Of a DNA stretch of 64,000 bases, positions 13,675-28,020 are shown piece by piece. The stretch is from Deroplatys truncata (taxonomy: Eukaryota; Arthropoda; Insecta; Mantodea; Mantidae). The position numbers were made by a program, and so were the translations under genes. Under the pieces are notes generated by a model. That model did no database searches. It saw only the letters and a list, made by a program, of their open reading frames with translations, and was not told the origin of the DNA. Location: positions 5,394,001-5,458,000 of the forward strand of contig CM060985.1 of NCBI GenBank assembly GCA_030765065.1. The letters run 5' to 3'. How positions within the stretch are numbered: the stretch's first letter is position 1; each line of letters starts with the position of its first letter.

Positions 13675-16600
13675 GTGTCTCCTCCTTATGTTTGTAATCG
13701 GATAGGAACTATACTGTTTCTCATGGTAACTGGCTTATGTACACAAACTTGTGTCTCTTCCTTATGTTTGTTATCGGATAGGAACTATACTGTTTCTCAT
13801 GATAGCTTGTTTATGTACACAAACTTGTGTCTCCTCATTATGTTTGTTATCGGATAGGAACTATACTGTTTCTCATGGTAACTGGTTTATGTACACAAAC
13901 TTGTGTCTCTTCCTTATGTTTGTTATGTGATAGGAACTATACTGTTTCTCATGGTAACTGGTTTATGTACACAAACTTGTGTCTCTTCCTTATGCTTGTT
14001 ATGTGATAGCAACTATACTGTCTCTCATGGTAACTGGTTTATGTACACAAACTTGTGTCTCTTCCTTATGTATGTTATGTTATAGGAACTATACTGTTTC
14101 TCATGGTAACTTGTTAATGTACACAAACTTGTGTATCTTCCTTATGTTTGTTATGTGATAGGAACTATACTGTTTCTCATAACTGGTTTATGTACACAAA
14201 CTTGTGTCTGTTCCTTATGTTTGTTATGTGATAGGAACTATACTGTTTCTCATGGTAACTTGTTAATGTACACAAACTTGTGTATCTTCCTTATGTTTGT
14301 TATGTGATAGGAACTATACTGTTTCTCATAACTGGTTTATGTACACAAACTTGTGTCTGTTCCTTATGTTTGTTATGTGATAGGAACTATACTGTTTCTC
14401 ATGGTAACTGGTTTATGTACACAAACTTGTGTCTCCTCCTTATGTTTGTTATCGAATAGGAACTATACTGTTTCTCATGGTAACTTGTTAATGTACACAA
14501 ACTTGTGTATCTTCCTTATGTTTGTTATGTGATAGGAACTATACTGTTTCTCATAACTGGTTTATGTACACAAACTTGTGTCTGTTCCTTATGTTTGTTA
14601 TGTGATAGGAACTATACTGTTTCTCATGGTAACTGGTTTATGTACACAAACTTGTGTCTCCTCCTTATGTTTGTTATCGGATAGGAACTATACTGTTTTT
14701 CATGGTAACTGGTTTATGTAAACAAACTTGTATCTCTTCTTTATGTTTGTTATCGAATAGGAACTATACTGTTTCTCATGATAACTGGTTTATGTACACA
14801 AACTTGTGTCTCTACCTTATGTTTGTTATGTGATAGGAACTATACTGTTTCTCATGGTAACTGGTTTATGTACACAAACTTGTGTCTCTTCCTTATGTAT
14901 GTTATCGAATAGGAACTATACTGTTTGTCATGGTAACTTGTTAATGTACACAAACTTGTGTCTCTTCCTTGTGTTTGTTATGTGATAGGAACTATACTGT
15001 TTCTCATGGTAACTGGTTTGTGTACACAAACTTGTGTCGCTTCCTTATCTATGTTATCGAATAGGAACTATACTGTTTGTCATGGTAACTTGTTAACGTA
15101 CACAAACTTGTGTCTCTTCCTTATGTTTGTTATGTGATAGGAACTATACTGTTTCTCATAACTGGTTTATGTACACAAACTAGTGTCTCTTCCTTATGTT
15201 TGTTATGTGATAGGAACTATACTGTTTCTCATGGTAACTGGTTTATGTACACAAACTTGTGTCTCCTCCTTATGTTTGTTATCGGATAGGAACTATACTG
15301 TTTTTCATGGTAACTGGTTTATGTACACAAACTCGTGTCTCCTCCTTATGTTTGTTATCGGATAGGAACTATACTGCTTCTCATAACTGGTTTATGTACA
15401 TAAACTTGTGTCTCTTCCTTATGTTTGTTATGTGATAGGAACTATACTGTTTCTCATGGTAACTGGTTTATGTACACAAACTTGTGTCTCCTCCTTCTGT
15501 TTGTTATGTGATAGGAACTATACTGTTTCTCATGGTAAATGGTTTATGTACACAAACTTGTGTCTCTTCCTTATGTTTGTTATCGGATAGGAACTATACT
15601 GTTTCTCATGATAACAGGTTTATGTACACAAACTTGTGTCTCCTCCTTATGTTTGTTATCGGATAGGAACTATACTGTTTCTTATGGTAACTGTTTTATG
15701 TACACAAACTTGTGTCTCTTCCTTATGTTTGTTACGGGATAGGAACTATACTGTTTCCCATGATAACTAGTTTATGTACACAAACTTGTGTCTCTTCCTT
15801 ATGTTTGTTATCGGATAGGAACTATACTGTTTCTCATGGTAACTTGTTTATGACACAAACGTGTGTCTCTTCCTTGTGTGTGCTATGTGATAGGAACTAT
15901 ACTGCTTCTCATGGTAACTGGCTTATGTACAGAAACTTATGTCTCTTCCTTATGTTTGTCTTGTGATAGCAACTATACTGTTTCTCATGGTAACTGGTTT
16001 ATGTACTCAAACTTGTGTCTCTTCCTTATGTTTGTTATGTGATAGCAACTATACTGTTTCTCATGGTAATTGGTTTATGTACACAAACTTGTATCTCTTC
16101 CTTAAGTTTCTAATGTGATAAGAAATAATCTATTTCTCATGGTAACTGGTTTATGTACACAAACTTGTGTCTGTTCCTTTTGTATGTTATGGAATAGGAA
16201 CTATACTGTTTCTCATGGTAACTGGTTTATGTACACAAACTTGTGTTCTTCCTTATGTTTGTTATCGGATAGGAACTATACTGTTTCTCATGGTAATTGG
16301 TTTATGTACACAAACTTGTATCTCTTCCTTATGTTTGTTATGTGATAGGAACTATACTGTTTCTAATGGTAAGTGGTTTATGTACGCAAACTTGTATCTC
16401 TTCCTTATGTTTGTTATGTGATAGCAACTATACTGTTTCTCATGGTAACTGGTTTATGTACAGAAACTTGTGTCTCTTCCTTATGTTTGTTATATGATAA
16501 CAACTATAGTGTTTCTCATGGTAACTGGTTTATGTACACAAACTTGTATCCCTTCCTTATGTTTGTTATGTGATAGGAAATATACTATTTCTCATGGTAA

Positions 16601-19600
16601 CTGGTTTATGTACACAAATCTGTGTCTGTTCCTTTTGTATGTTAAAGATTAGGAACTATACTGTTTCTCATGGTAACTGGTTTATGTACACAAACTTGTG
16701 TCTCTTCCTTATGTTTGGTATCGAATAGGAACTATACTGTTTCTCATGGTAACTGGTTTATGTACACAAACTTGTCTCCTCCTTATGTTTGTATTCGCAT
16801 AGGACCTATACTGTTTGTGGTAACTGGTTTATGTACACAAACTTGTGTCTATTCCTTGTGTTTGTTATGTGATGGTAACTATACTTTTTTTCATGGTAAC
16901 GGGTTTATGTACACAAACTTGTGTCTCTTCCTTATGTTTGTTATCGAATAGGAACTATACTGTTTCTCATGGTAACTGGTTTAGGTACACAAACTTGTAT
17001 CTCTTCCTTATGTTTGCTATCGAATAGGAACTATACTGTTTCTCATGGTAACTGGTTTATGTACACAAACTTGTGTCTCCTCCTCATGTTTGTTATCGAA
17101 TAGGAACTATACTGTTTATCATGGTAAATGGTTTATGTACACAAACCTGTGTCTCTACCTTATGTTTGTTATCGGATAGGAACTATACTATTTCGCATGG
17201 TAACTGGTTTATATACACAGACTTGTGTCTCTTCTTTATGTTTGTTATCGAATAGGAACTATACTGTTTCTCGTGGTAACTGGTTTATGTACAAAAACTT
17301 GTCTCTTCCTTATGTTTGTTATCGTATAGGAACTATACTGTTTCTCATGGTAAGTGGTTTATGTGCACAAACTTGTGTCTCCTTGTTATGTTTGTAATCG
17401 GATAGGAACTATACTGTTTCTCATGGTAACTGGTTTATGTACACAAACTTGTGTCTCTTCCTTATGTTTGTTATCGGCTAGGAACTATACTATTTCTCAT
17501 GGTAACTGGTTTATGTACACAAACTTGTCTCTTCCTTATGTTTGTTATCGGATAGGAACTATACTATTTCTCATGGTAACTGGCTTATGTACACAAACTT
17601 GTGTCTCCTCCTTATGTTTGTAATCGGATAGGAACTATACTGTTTCTCATGGTAACTGGTTTATGTACACAAACTTGTGTCTCTTCCTTAAGTTTGTTAT
17701 CGGATAGGAACTATACTGTTTCTAATGGTAACTGGTTTATGTACACAAACTTGTATCTCTTCCTTATGTTTGTTATCGGATAGGAACTATACTGTTTCTC
17801 ATGGTAACTTGTTTATGTACACAAACTTGTGTCTCTTCCTTATGTTTGTTATCGGATAGGAACTATACTGTTTCTCATGGTAACTGGTTTATGTACACAA
17901 ACTTGTGACTCTTCCTTATGTTTGTTATCGGGTAGGAACTATACTGTTTCTCATGGTAACTGGTTTATGTACACAAACTTGTGTCTCTTCCTTATGTTTG
18001 TTATGTGATAGGAACTATACTGTTTCTCATGGTAACTGGTTTATGTACACAAACTTGTGACACCTCATTATGTTTGATATGTGTTAGGAACTATACTGTT
18101 TCTAATGGTAACTGGTTTATGTACACAAACCTGTCTCTTCCTTATGTTTGTTATCGGATAGGAACTATACTGTTTCTCATGGTAACTGGTTTATGTACAC
18201 AAACTTGTGACTCCTCATTATGTTTGTTATGTGATAGGAACTATACTGTTTCTAATGGTAACTGGTTTAGGTACACAAACTTGTCTCTTCCTTATGTTTG
18301 TTATCCGATAGGAACTATACTGTGTCTCATGGTAACTGGCTTGTGTACACAAACGTGTGTCTCCTCCTTATGTTTGTTATGTGATAGGAACTATACTGTT
18401 TCTCATGGTAACTGGTTTATGTACACAAACTTGTGTCTCCTCCTTATGTGTGTAATCGGATAGGAACTATACTGTTTCTCATGGTAACTGGCTTATGTAC
18501 ACAAACTTGTGTCTCTTCCTTATGTTTGTTATCGGATAGGAACTATACTGTTTCTCATGATAGCTTGTTTATGTACACAAACTTGTGTCTCCTCATTATG
18601 TTTGTTATCGGATAGGAACTATACTGTTTCTCATGGTAACTGGTTTATGTACACAAACTTGTGTCTCTTCCTTATGTTTGTTATGTGATAGGAACTATAC
18701 TGTTTCTCATGGTAACTGGTTTATGTACACAAACTTGTGTCTCTTCCTTATGCTTGTTATGTGATAGCAACTATACTGTCTCTCATGGTAACTGGTTTAT
18801 GTACACAAACTTGTGTCTCTTCCTTATGTATGTTATGTGATAGGAACTATACTGTTTCTCATGGTAACTGGTTTATGTACACAAACTTGTGTCTCCTCCT
18901 TATGTTTGTTATGTGATAGGAACTATACTGTTTCTCATGGTAACTGGTTTATGTACACAAACTTGTGTCTCCTCCTTATGTTTGTAATCGGATAGGAACT
19001 ATACTGTTTCTCATGGTAACTGGCTTATGTACACAAACTTGTGTCTCTTCCTTATGTTTGTTATCGGATAGGAACTATACTGTTTCTCATGATAGCTTGT
19101 TTATGTACACAAACTTGTGTCTCCTCATTATGTTTGTTATCGGATAGGAACTATACTGTTTCTCATGGTAACTGGTTTATGTACACAAACTTGTGTCTCT
19201 TCCTTATGTTTGTTATGTGATAGGAACTATACTGTTTCTCATGGTAACTGGTTTATGTACACAAACTTGTGTCTCTTCCTTATGCTTGTTATGTGATAGC
19301 AACTATACTGTCTCTCATGGTAACTGGTTTATGTACACAAACTTGTGTCTCTTCCTTATGTATGTTATGTGATAGGAACTATACTGTTTCTCATGGTAAC
19401 TTGTTAATGTACACAAACTTGTGTATCTTCCTTATGTTTGTTATGTGATAGGAACTATACTGTTTCTCATAACTGGTTTATGTACACAAACTTGTGTCTG
19501 TTCCTTATGTTTGTTATGTGATAGGAACTATACTGTTTCTCATGGTAACTTGTTAATGTACACAAACTTGTGTATCTTCCTTATGTTTGTTATGTGATAG

Positions 19601-22600
19601 GAACTATACTGTTTCTCATAACTGGTTTATGTACACAAACTTGTGTCTGTTCCTTATGTTTGTTATGTGATAGGAACTATACTGTTTCTCATGGTAACTG
19701 GTTTATGTACACAAACTTGTGTCTCCTCCTTATGTTTGTTATCGAATAGGAACTATACTGTTTCTCATGGTAACTTGTTAATGTACACAAACTTGTGTAT
19801 CTTCCTTATGTTTGTTATGTGATAGGAACTATACTGTTTCTCATAACTGGTTTATGTACACAAACTTGTGTCTGTTCCTTATGTTTGTTATGTGATAGGA
19901 ACTATACTGTTTCTCATGGTAACTGGTTTATGTACACAAACTTGTGTCTCCTCCTTATGTTTGTTATCGGATAGGAACTATACTGTTTTTCATGGTAACT
20001 GGTTTATGTAAACACACTTGTATCTCTTCTTTATGTTTGTTATCGAATAGGAACTATACTGTTTCTCATGATAACTGGTTTATGTACACAAACTTGTGTC
20101 TCTACCTTATGTTTGTTATGTGATAGGAACTATACTGTTTCTCATGGTAACTGGTTTATGTACACAAACTTGTGTCTCTTCCTTATGTATGTTATCGAAT
20201 AGGAACTATACTGTTTGTCATGGTAACTTGTTAATGTACACAAACTTGTGTCTCTTCCTTATGTTTGTTATGTGATAGGAACTATACTGTTTCTCATGGT
20301 AACTGGTTTGTGTACACAAACTTGTGTCGCTTCCTTATGTATGTTATCGAATAGGAACTATACTGTTTGTCATGGTAACTTGTTAACGTACACAAACTTG
20401 TGTCTCTTCCTTATGTTTGTTATGTGATAGGAACTATACTGTTTCTCATAACTGGTTTATGTACACAAACTAGTGTCTCTTCCTTATGTTTGTTATGTGA
20501 TAGCAACTATACTGTTTCTCATGGTAACTGGTTTATGTACACAAACTTGTGTCTCCTCCTTATGTTTGTTATCGGATAGGAACTATACTGTTTTTCATGG
20601 TAACTGGTTTATGTACACAAACTCGTGTCTCCTCCTTATGTTTGTTATCGGATAGGAACTATACTGCTTCTCATAACTGGTTTATGTACATAAACTTGTG
20701 TCTCTTCCTTATGTTTGTTATGTGATAGGAACTATACTGTTTCTCATGCTAACTGGTTTATGTACACAAACTTGTGTCTCCTCCTTCTGTTTGTTATGTG
20801 ATAGGAACTATACTGTTTCTCATGGTAAATGGTTTATGTACACAAACTTGTGTCTCTTCCTTATGTTTGTTATCGGATAGGAACTATACTGTTTCTCATG
20901 ATAACAGGTTTATGTACACAAACTTGTGTCTCCTCCTTATGTTTGTTATCGGATAGGAACTATACTGTTTCTTATGGTAACTGTTTTATGTACACAAACT
21001 TGTGTCTCTTCCTTATGTTTGTTACGGGATAGGAACTATACTGTTTCCCATGATAACTAGTTTATGTACACAAACTTGTGTCTCTTCCTTATGTTTGTTA
21101 TCGGATAGGAACTATACTGTTTCTCATGGTAACTTGTTTATGACACAAACGTGTGTCTCTTCCTTGTGTGTGCTATGTGATAGGAACTATACTGCTTCTC
21201 ATGGTAACTGGCTTATGTACAGAAACTTATGTCTCTTCCTTATGTTTGTCTTGTGATAGCAACTATACTGTTTCTCATGGTAACTGGTTTATGTACTCAA
21301 ACTTGTGTCTCTTCCTTATGTTTGTTATGTGATAGCAACTATACTGTTTCTCATGGTAATTGGTTTATGTACACAAACTTGTATCTCTTCCTTAAGTTTC
21401 TAATGTGATAAGAAATAATCTGTTTCTCATGGTAACTGGTTTATGTACACAAACTTGTGTCTGTTCCTTTTGTATGTTATGGAATAGGAACTATACTGTT
21501 TCTCATGGTAACTGGTTTATGTACACAAACTTGTGTTCTTCCTTATGTTTGTTATCGGATAGGAACTATACTGTTTCTCATGGTAATTGGTTTATGTACA
21601 CAAACTTGTATCTCTTCCTTATGTTTGTTATGTGATAGGAACTATACTGTTTCTAATGGTAAGTGGTTTATGTACGCAAACTTGTATCTCTTCCTTATGT
21701 TTGTTATGTGATAGCAACTATACTGTTTCTCATGGTAACTGGTTTATGTACACAAACTTGTGTCTCTTCCTTATGTTTGTTATATGATAACAACTATAGT
21801 GTTTCTCATGGTAACTGGTTTATGTACACAAACTTGTATCCCTTCCTTATGTTTGTTATGTGATAGGAAATATACTATTTCTCATGGTAACTGGTTTATG
21901 TACACAAACTTGTGTCTGTTCCTTTTGTATGTTAAAGATTAGGAACTATACTGTTTCTCATGGTAACTGGTTTATGTACACAAACTTGTCTCCTCCTTAT
22001 GTTTGTATTCGCATAGGACCTATACTGTTTGTGGTAACTGGTTTATGTACACAAACTTGTGTCTCTTCCTTGTGTTTGTTATGTGATGGTAACTATACTG
22101 TTTTTCATGGTAACGGGTTTATGTACACAAACTTGTGTCTCTTCCTTATGTTTGTTATCGAATAGGAACTATACTGTTTCTCATGGTAACTGGTTTAGGT
22201 ACACAAACTTGTATCTCTTCCTTATGTTTGCTATCGAATAGGAACTATACTGTTTCTCATGGTAACTGGTTTATGTACACAAACTTGTGTCTCCTCCTCA
22301 TGTTTGTTATCGAATAGGAACTATACTGTTTATCATGGTAAATGGTTTATGTACACAAACCTGTGTCTCTACCTTATGTTTGTTATCGGATACGAACTAT
22401 ACTATTTCGCATGGTAACTGGTTTATATACACAGACTTGTGTCTCTTCTTTATGTTTGTTATCGAATAGGAACTATACTGTTTCTCGTGGTAACTGGTTT
22501 ATGTACAAAAACTTGTCTCTTCCTTATGTTTGTTATCGTATAGGAACTATACTGTTTCTCATGGTAAGTGGTTTATGTGCACAAACTTGTGTCTCCTTGT

Positions 22601-23150
22601 TATGTTTGTAATCGGATAGGAACTATACTGTTTCTCATGGTAACTGGTTTATGTACACAAACTTGTGTCTCTTCCTTATGTTTGTTATCGGATAGGAACA
22701 ATACTATTTCTCATGGTAACTGGTTTATGTACACAAACTTGTCTCTTCCTTATGTTTGTTATCGGATAGGAACTATACTATTTCTCATGGTAACTGGCTT
22801 ATGTACACAAACTTGTGTCTCCTCCTTATGTTTGTAATCGGATAGGAACTATACTGTTTCTCATGGTAACTGGTTTATGTACACAAACTTGTGTCTCTTC
22901 CTTAAGTTTGTTATCGGATAGGAACTATACTGTTTCTAATGGTAACTGGTTTATGTACACAAACTTGTATCTCTTCCTTATGTTTGTTATCGGATAGGAA
23001 CTATACTGTTTCTCATGGTAACTTGTTTATGTACACAAACTTGTGTCTCTTCCTTATGTTTGTTATCGGATAGGAACTATACTGTTTCTCATGGTAACTG
23101 GTTTATGTACACAAACTTGTGACTCTTCCTTATGTTTGTTATCGGATAGG
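13675..23150 (+). repeat. 5.29-kb block duplication in the 76-bp array
   Basis: Landmarks from 13,675 to about 17,940 recur from 18,965 to about 23,150. The offset is 5,290 bp, becoming 5,214 bp (one monomer fewer) after about 16,700. Shared rare variants include AACTTGTTAATGTAC with CTCATAACTGG pairs, a CTTATCTATG/CTTATGTATG unit, GTTACGGGATAGG (15,732 and 21,022), TTTATGACACAAACG (15,847 and 21,137), AAGAAATAATCT (16,110 and 21,400) and AAAGATTAGG (16,644 and 21,934). A shorter 532-bp (seven-monomer) repeat links 18,433 with 18,965 at the junction. Confidence 0.88.
14101..14640 (+). repeat. Mixed 73/76-bp higher-order repeat inside the 76-bp array
   Basis: Monomers that lack GGT (CTCATAACTGG, 73 bp) are paired with a monomer carrying AACTTGTTAATGTAC and TGTATCTTCC. 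The paired motif starts at 14,101, 14,250 and 14,475. The spacings are 149 bp (76+73) and 225 bp (73+76+76). The same arrangement reappears near 19,391-19,930 as part of the 5.29-kb duplication, and single copies occur near 28,170 and 30,893. Here the copied unit is a specific dimer or trimer of monomer types. Confidence 0.85.
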
Positions 23151-26100
23151 AACTATACTGTTTCTCATGGTAACTTGTTTATGTACACAAACTTGTGTCT
23201 CTTCCTTAAGTTTGTTATCGGATAGGAACTATACTGTTTCTCATGGTAACTGGTTTATGTACACAAACTTGTGTCTCTTCCTTATGTTTGTTATCGGATA
23301 GGAACTATACTGTTTCTCATGGTAACTTGTTTATGTACACAAACTTGTGTCTCTTCCTTAAGTTTGTTATCGGATAGGAACTATACTGTTTCTCATGGTA
23401 ACTTTTTTATGTACACAAACTTGTGACTCTTCCTAATGTTTGTTATCGGATAGGAACTATACTGTTTCTCATGGTAACTTGTTTATGTACACAAACTTGT
23501 GTCTCTTCCTTAAGTTTGTTATCGGATAGGAACTATACTGTTTCTCATGGTAACTGGTTTATGTACACAAACTTGTGTCTCTTCCTTATGTTTGTTATCG
23601 GATAGGAACTATACTGTTTCTCATGGTAACTGGTTTATGTACACAAACTTGTGACTCTTCCTTATGTTTGTTATCGGATAGGAACTATACTGTTTCTCAT
23701 GGTTACTGGTATATGTACACAAACTTGTCTCTTCCTTATGTTTGTTATCGGATAGGAACTATACTGTTTCTCATGGTAACTGGTTTATGTACACAAACTT
23801 GTGTCTCCTCCTTATGTTTGTAATCGGATAGGAACTATACTGTTTCTCATGGTAAGTGGTATATGTACACAAACTTGTGTCTCCTCCTTATGTTTGTAAT
23901 CGGATAGGAACTATACTGTTTCTCATGGTAACTGGTTTATGTACACAAACTTGTGACTCTTCCTTATGTTTGTTATCGGATAGGAACTATACTATTTCTC
24001 ATGGTAACTGGCTTATGTACACAAACTTGTGTCTCTTCCTTATGTTTGTTATCGGATAGGAACTATACTGTTTCTCATGATAGCTTGTTTATGTACACAA
24101 ACTTGTGTCTCCTCATTATGTTTGTTATCGGATAGGAACTATACTGTTTCTCATGATAGCTTGTTTATGTACACAAACTAGTGTCTCCTCATTATGTTTG
24201 TTATCGGATAGGAACTATACTGTTTCTCATGATAACTGATTTATGTACACAAACTTGTATCTCTTCCTTATGTTTGTTATGTGATAGCAACCTTACTGTT
24301 TCTCATGGTAATTGGTTTATGTACCCAAACTTGTATCTCTTCCTTAAGTTTGTAATGTGATAAGAAATAATCTATTTCTCATGGTAACTCGTTTATGTAC
24401 ACAAACTTGTGTCTGTTCCTTTTGTATGTTATGGAATAGGAACTATACTGTTTCTCATGGTAACTGGTTTATGTACACAAACTTGTGTCTCTTCCTTATG
24501 ATTGTTATCGAATAGGAACTATACTGTTTCTCATGGTAACTGGTTTGTGTACACAAACTTGTCTCTTCCTTATGTTTGTATTCGGATAGGACCTATACAG
24601 TTTCTGTGGTAACTGGTTTATGTACACAAACTTGTGTCTCTTCCTTGTGTTTGTTATGTGATGGTAACTATACTGTTTCTCATGGTAACAGGTTTATGTA
24701 CACAAACTTGTGTCTCTTCCTTATGTTTGTTATGTGATAACAACTATAGTGTTTCTCATGGTAACTGGTTTATGTACACAAACTTGTATCTCTTCCTTAT
24801 GTTTGTTATGTGATAGGAAATATACTATTTCTCATGGTAACTGGTTTATGTACACAAACTTGTGTCTGTTCCTTTTGTATGTTAAAGATTAGGAACTATA
24901 CTGTTTCTCATGGTAACTGGTTTATGTACACAAACTTATGTCTCTTCCTTATGTTTGTTATCGAATAGGAACTATACTGTTTCTCAACGTAACTGGTTTA
25001 TGTACACAAACTTGTCTCTTCCTTATGTTTGTATTCGCATAGGACCTATACTGTTTCTGTGGTAACTGGTTTATGTACACAAACTTGTGTCTGTTCCTTG
25101 TGTTTGTTATGTGATGGTAACTATACTGTTTTTCATGGTAACGGGTTTATGTACACAAACTTGTGTCTCTTCCTTATGTTTGTTATCGAATAGGAACTAT
25201 ACTGTTTCTCATGGTAACTGGTTTAGGTACACAAACTCGTATCTCTTCCTTATGTTTGCTATCGAATAGGAACTATACTGTTTCTCATGGTAACTGGTTT
25301 ATGTACACAAACTTGTGTCTCATCCTCATGTTTTTTATCGAATAGGAACTATACTGTTTATCATGGTAAATGATTTATGTTCACAAACCTGTGTCTCTTC
25401 CTTATGTTTGTTATCGGATAGGAACTATACTATTTCTCATGGTAACTGGTTTATATACACAGACTTGTGTCTCTTCTTTATGTTTGTTATCGAATAGGAA
25501 CTATACTGTTTCTCGTGGTAACTGGTTTATGTACAAAAACTTGTCTCTTCCTTATGTTTGTTATCGTATAGGAACTATACTGTTTCTCATGGTAAGTGGT
25601 TTATGTGCACAAACTTGTGTCTCCTCCTTATATTTGTAATCGGATAGGAACTATACTGTTTCTCATGGTACCTGGTTCATGTACACAAACTTGTCTCTTC
25701 CTTACGTTTGTTATCGGATAGGAACTATACTATTTCTCATGGTAACTGGCTTATGTACACAAACTTGTCTCTTCCTTATGTTTGTTATCGGATAGGAACT
25801 ATACTATTTCTCATGGTAAGTGGTTTATGTACACAAACTTGTGTCTCCTCCTTATGTTTGTAATCGGATAGGAACTATACTGTTTCTCATGGTAACTGGT
25901 TTATGTACACAAACTTGTGTCTCTTCCTTATGTTTGTTATCGGATAGGAACTATACTGTTTCTCATGGTAACTGGTTTATGTACACAAACTTGTGACTCT
26001 TCCTTATGTTTGTTATCGGATAGGAACTATACTGTTTCTCATGGTAACTGGTTTATGTACACAAACTTGTCTCTTCCTTATGTTTGTTATCGGATAGGAA

Positions 26101-28020
26101 CTATACTGTTTCTAATGGTAACTGGTTTATGTACACAAACTTGTCTCTTCCTTATGTTTGTTATCGGATAGGAACTATACTGTTTCTCATGGTAACTGGT
26201 TTATGTACACAAACTTATCTCTTCCTTATGTTTGTTATCGGATAGGAACTATACTGTTTCTAATGGTAACTGGTTTATGTACACAAACTTGTGTCTCTTC
26301 CTTATGTTTGTAATCGGATAGGAACTATACTGTTTCTCATGGTAAGTGGTATATGTACACAAACTTGTGTCTCCTCCTTATGTTTGTAATCGGATAGAAA
26401 CTATACTGTTTCTCATGGTAACTGGTTTATGTACACAAACTTGTGTCTCTTCCTTAAGTTTGTTATCGGATAGGAACTATACTATTTCTCATGGTAACTG
26501 GTTTATGTACACAAACTTGTGTCTCCTCCTTATGTTTGTAATCGGATAGGAACTATACTGTTTCTCATGGTAACTGGCTTACGTACACAAACTTGTGTCT
26601 CTTCCTTATGTTTGTTATCGGATAGGAACTATACGGTTTCTCATGATAGCTTGTTTATGTACACAAACTTGTGTCTCCTCATTATGTTTGTTATCGGATA
26701 GGAACTATAGTGTTTCTCATGATAACTGGTTTATGTACACAAACTTGTGTCTCTTCCTTATGTTTGTAATCGGATAGGAACTATACTGTTTCTCATGATA
26801 GCTTGTTTATGTACACAAACTTGTGTCTCTTCCTTATGTTTGTTATCGGATAGGAACTATACTGTTTCTCATGGTAACTGGTTTATGTACACAAACTTGT
26901 GTCTCTTCCTTATGTTTGTTATCGGATAGGAACTATACTGTTTCTCATGGTAAATGGTTTGTGTACACAAACTTGTGTCTCTTCCTTATGTTTGTTATGT
27001 GATAGCAACTATACTGTTTCTCATGGTAATTGGTTTGTGTACACAAACGTGTATCTCTTCCTTAAGTTTGTAATGTGATAAGAAATATACTATTTCTCAT
27101 GGTAACTAGTTTATGTACACAATCCTGTGTCTCTTCCTTATGTTTGTTATGTGATAGCAACTATACTGTTTCTCATGGTAATTGGTTTGTGTACACAAAC
27201 GTGTATCTCTTCCTTAAGTTTGTAATGTGATAAGAAATATACTATTTCTCATGGTAACTGGTTTATGTACACAAACTTGTGTCTGTTCCTTTTGTATGTT
27301 ATGGAATAGGAACTATACTGTTTCTCATGGTAACTGGTTTATGTACACAAACTTGTGTCTCATCCTCATGTTTGTTATCGAATAGGAACTATACTGTTTA
27401 TCATGGTAAATGGTTTATGTTCACAAACCTGTGTCTCTTCCTTATGATTGTTATCGAATAGGAACCATACTGTTTCTCATGGTAACTGGTTTATGTACAC
27501 AAACTTGTCTCTTCCTTATGTTTGTATTCGGATAGGACCTATACTGTTTCTGTGGTAACTGGTTTATGTACACAAACTTGTGTCTCTTCCTTGTGTTTGT
27601 TATGTGATGGTAACTATACTGTTTCTCATGGTAACAGGTTTATGTACACAAACTTGTGTCTCTTCCTTATGTTTGTTATCGAATATGAACTATACTGTTT
27701 CTTATGATAACTGGTTTAGGTACACAAACTTGTATCTCTTCCTCATGTTTGCTATCGAATAGGAACTATACTGTTTCTCCTGGTAACTGGTTTATGTACA
27801 AAAAAACTTGTGTCTCTTCCTCATGTTTGTTATCGAATAGGAACTATACTGTTTATCATGGTAACTGGTTTACGTACACAAACCTGTGTCTCTTCCTTAT
27901 GTTTGTTATCGGATAGGAACTATACTATTTCTCATGGTAACTGGTTTATATACACAAACGTGTGTCTCTTCTTTATGTTTGTTATCGAAGAGGAACTATA
28001 CTGTTTCTCGTGGTAACTGG

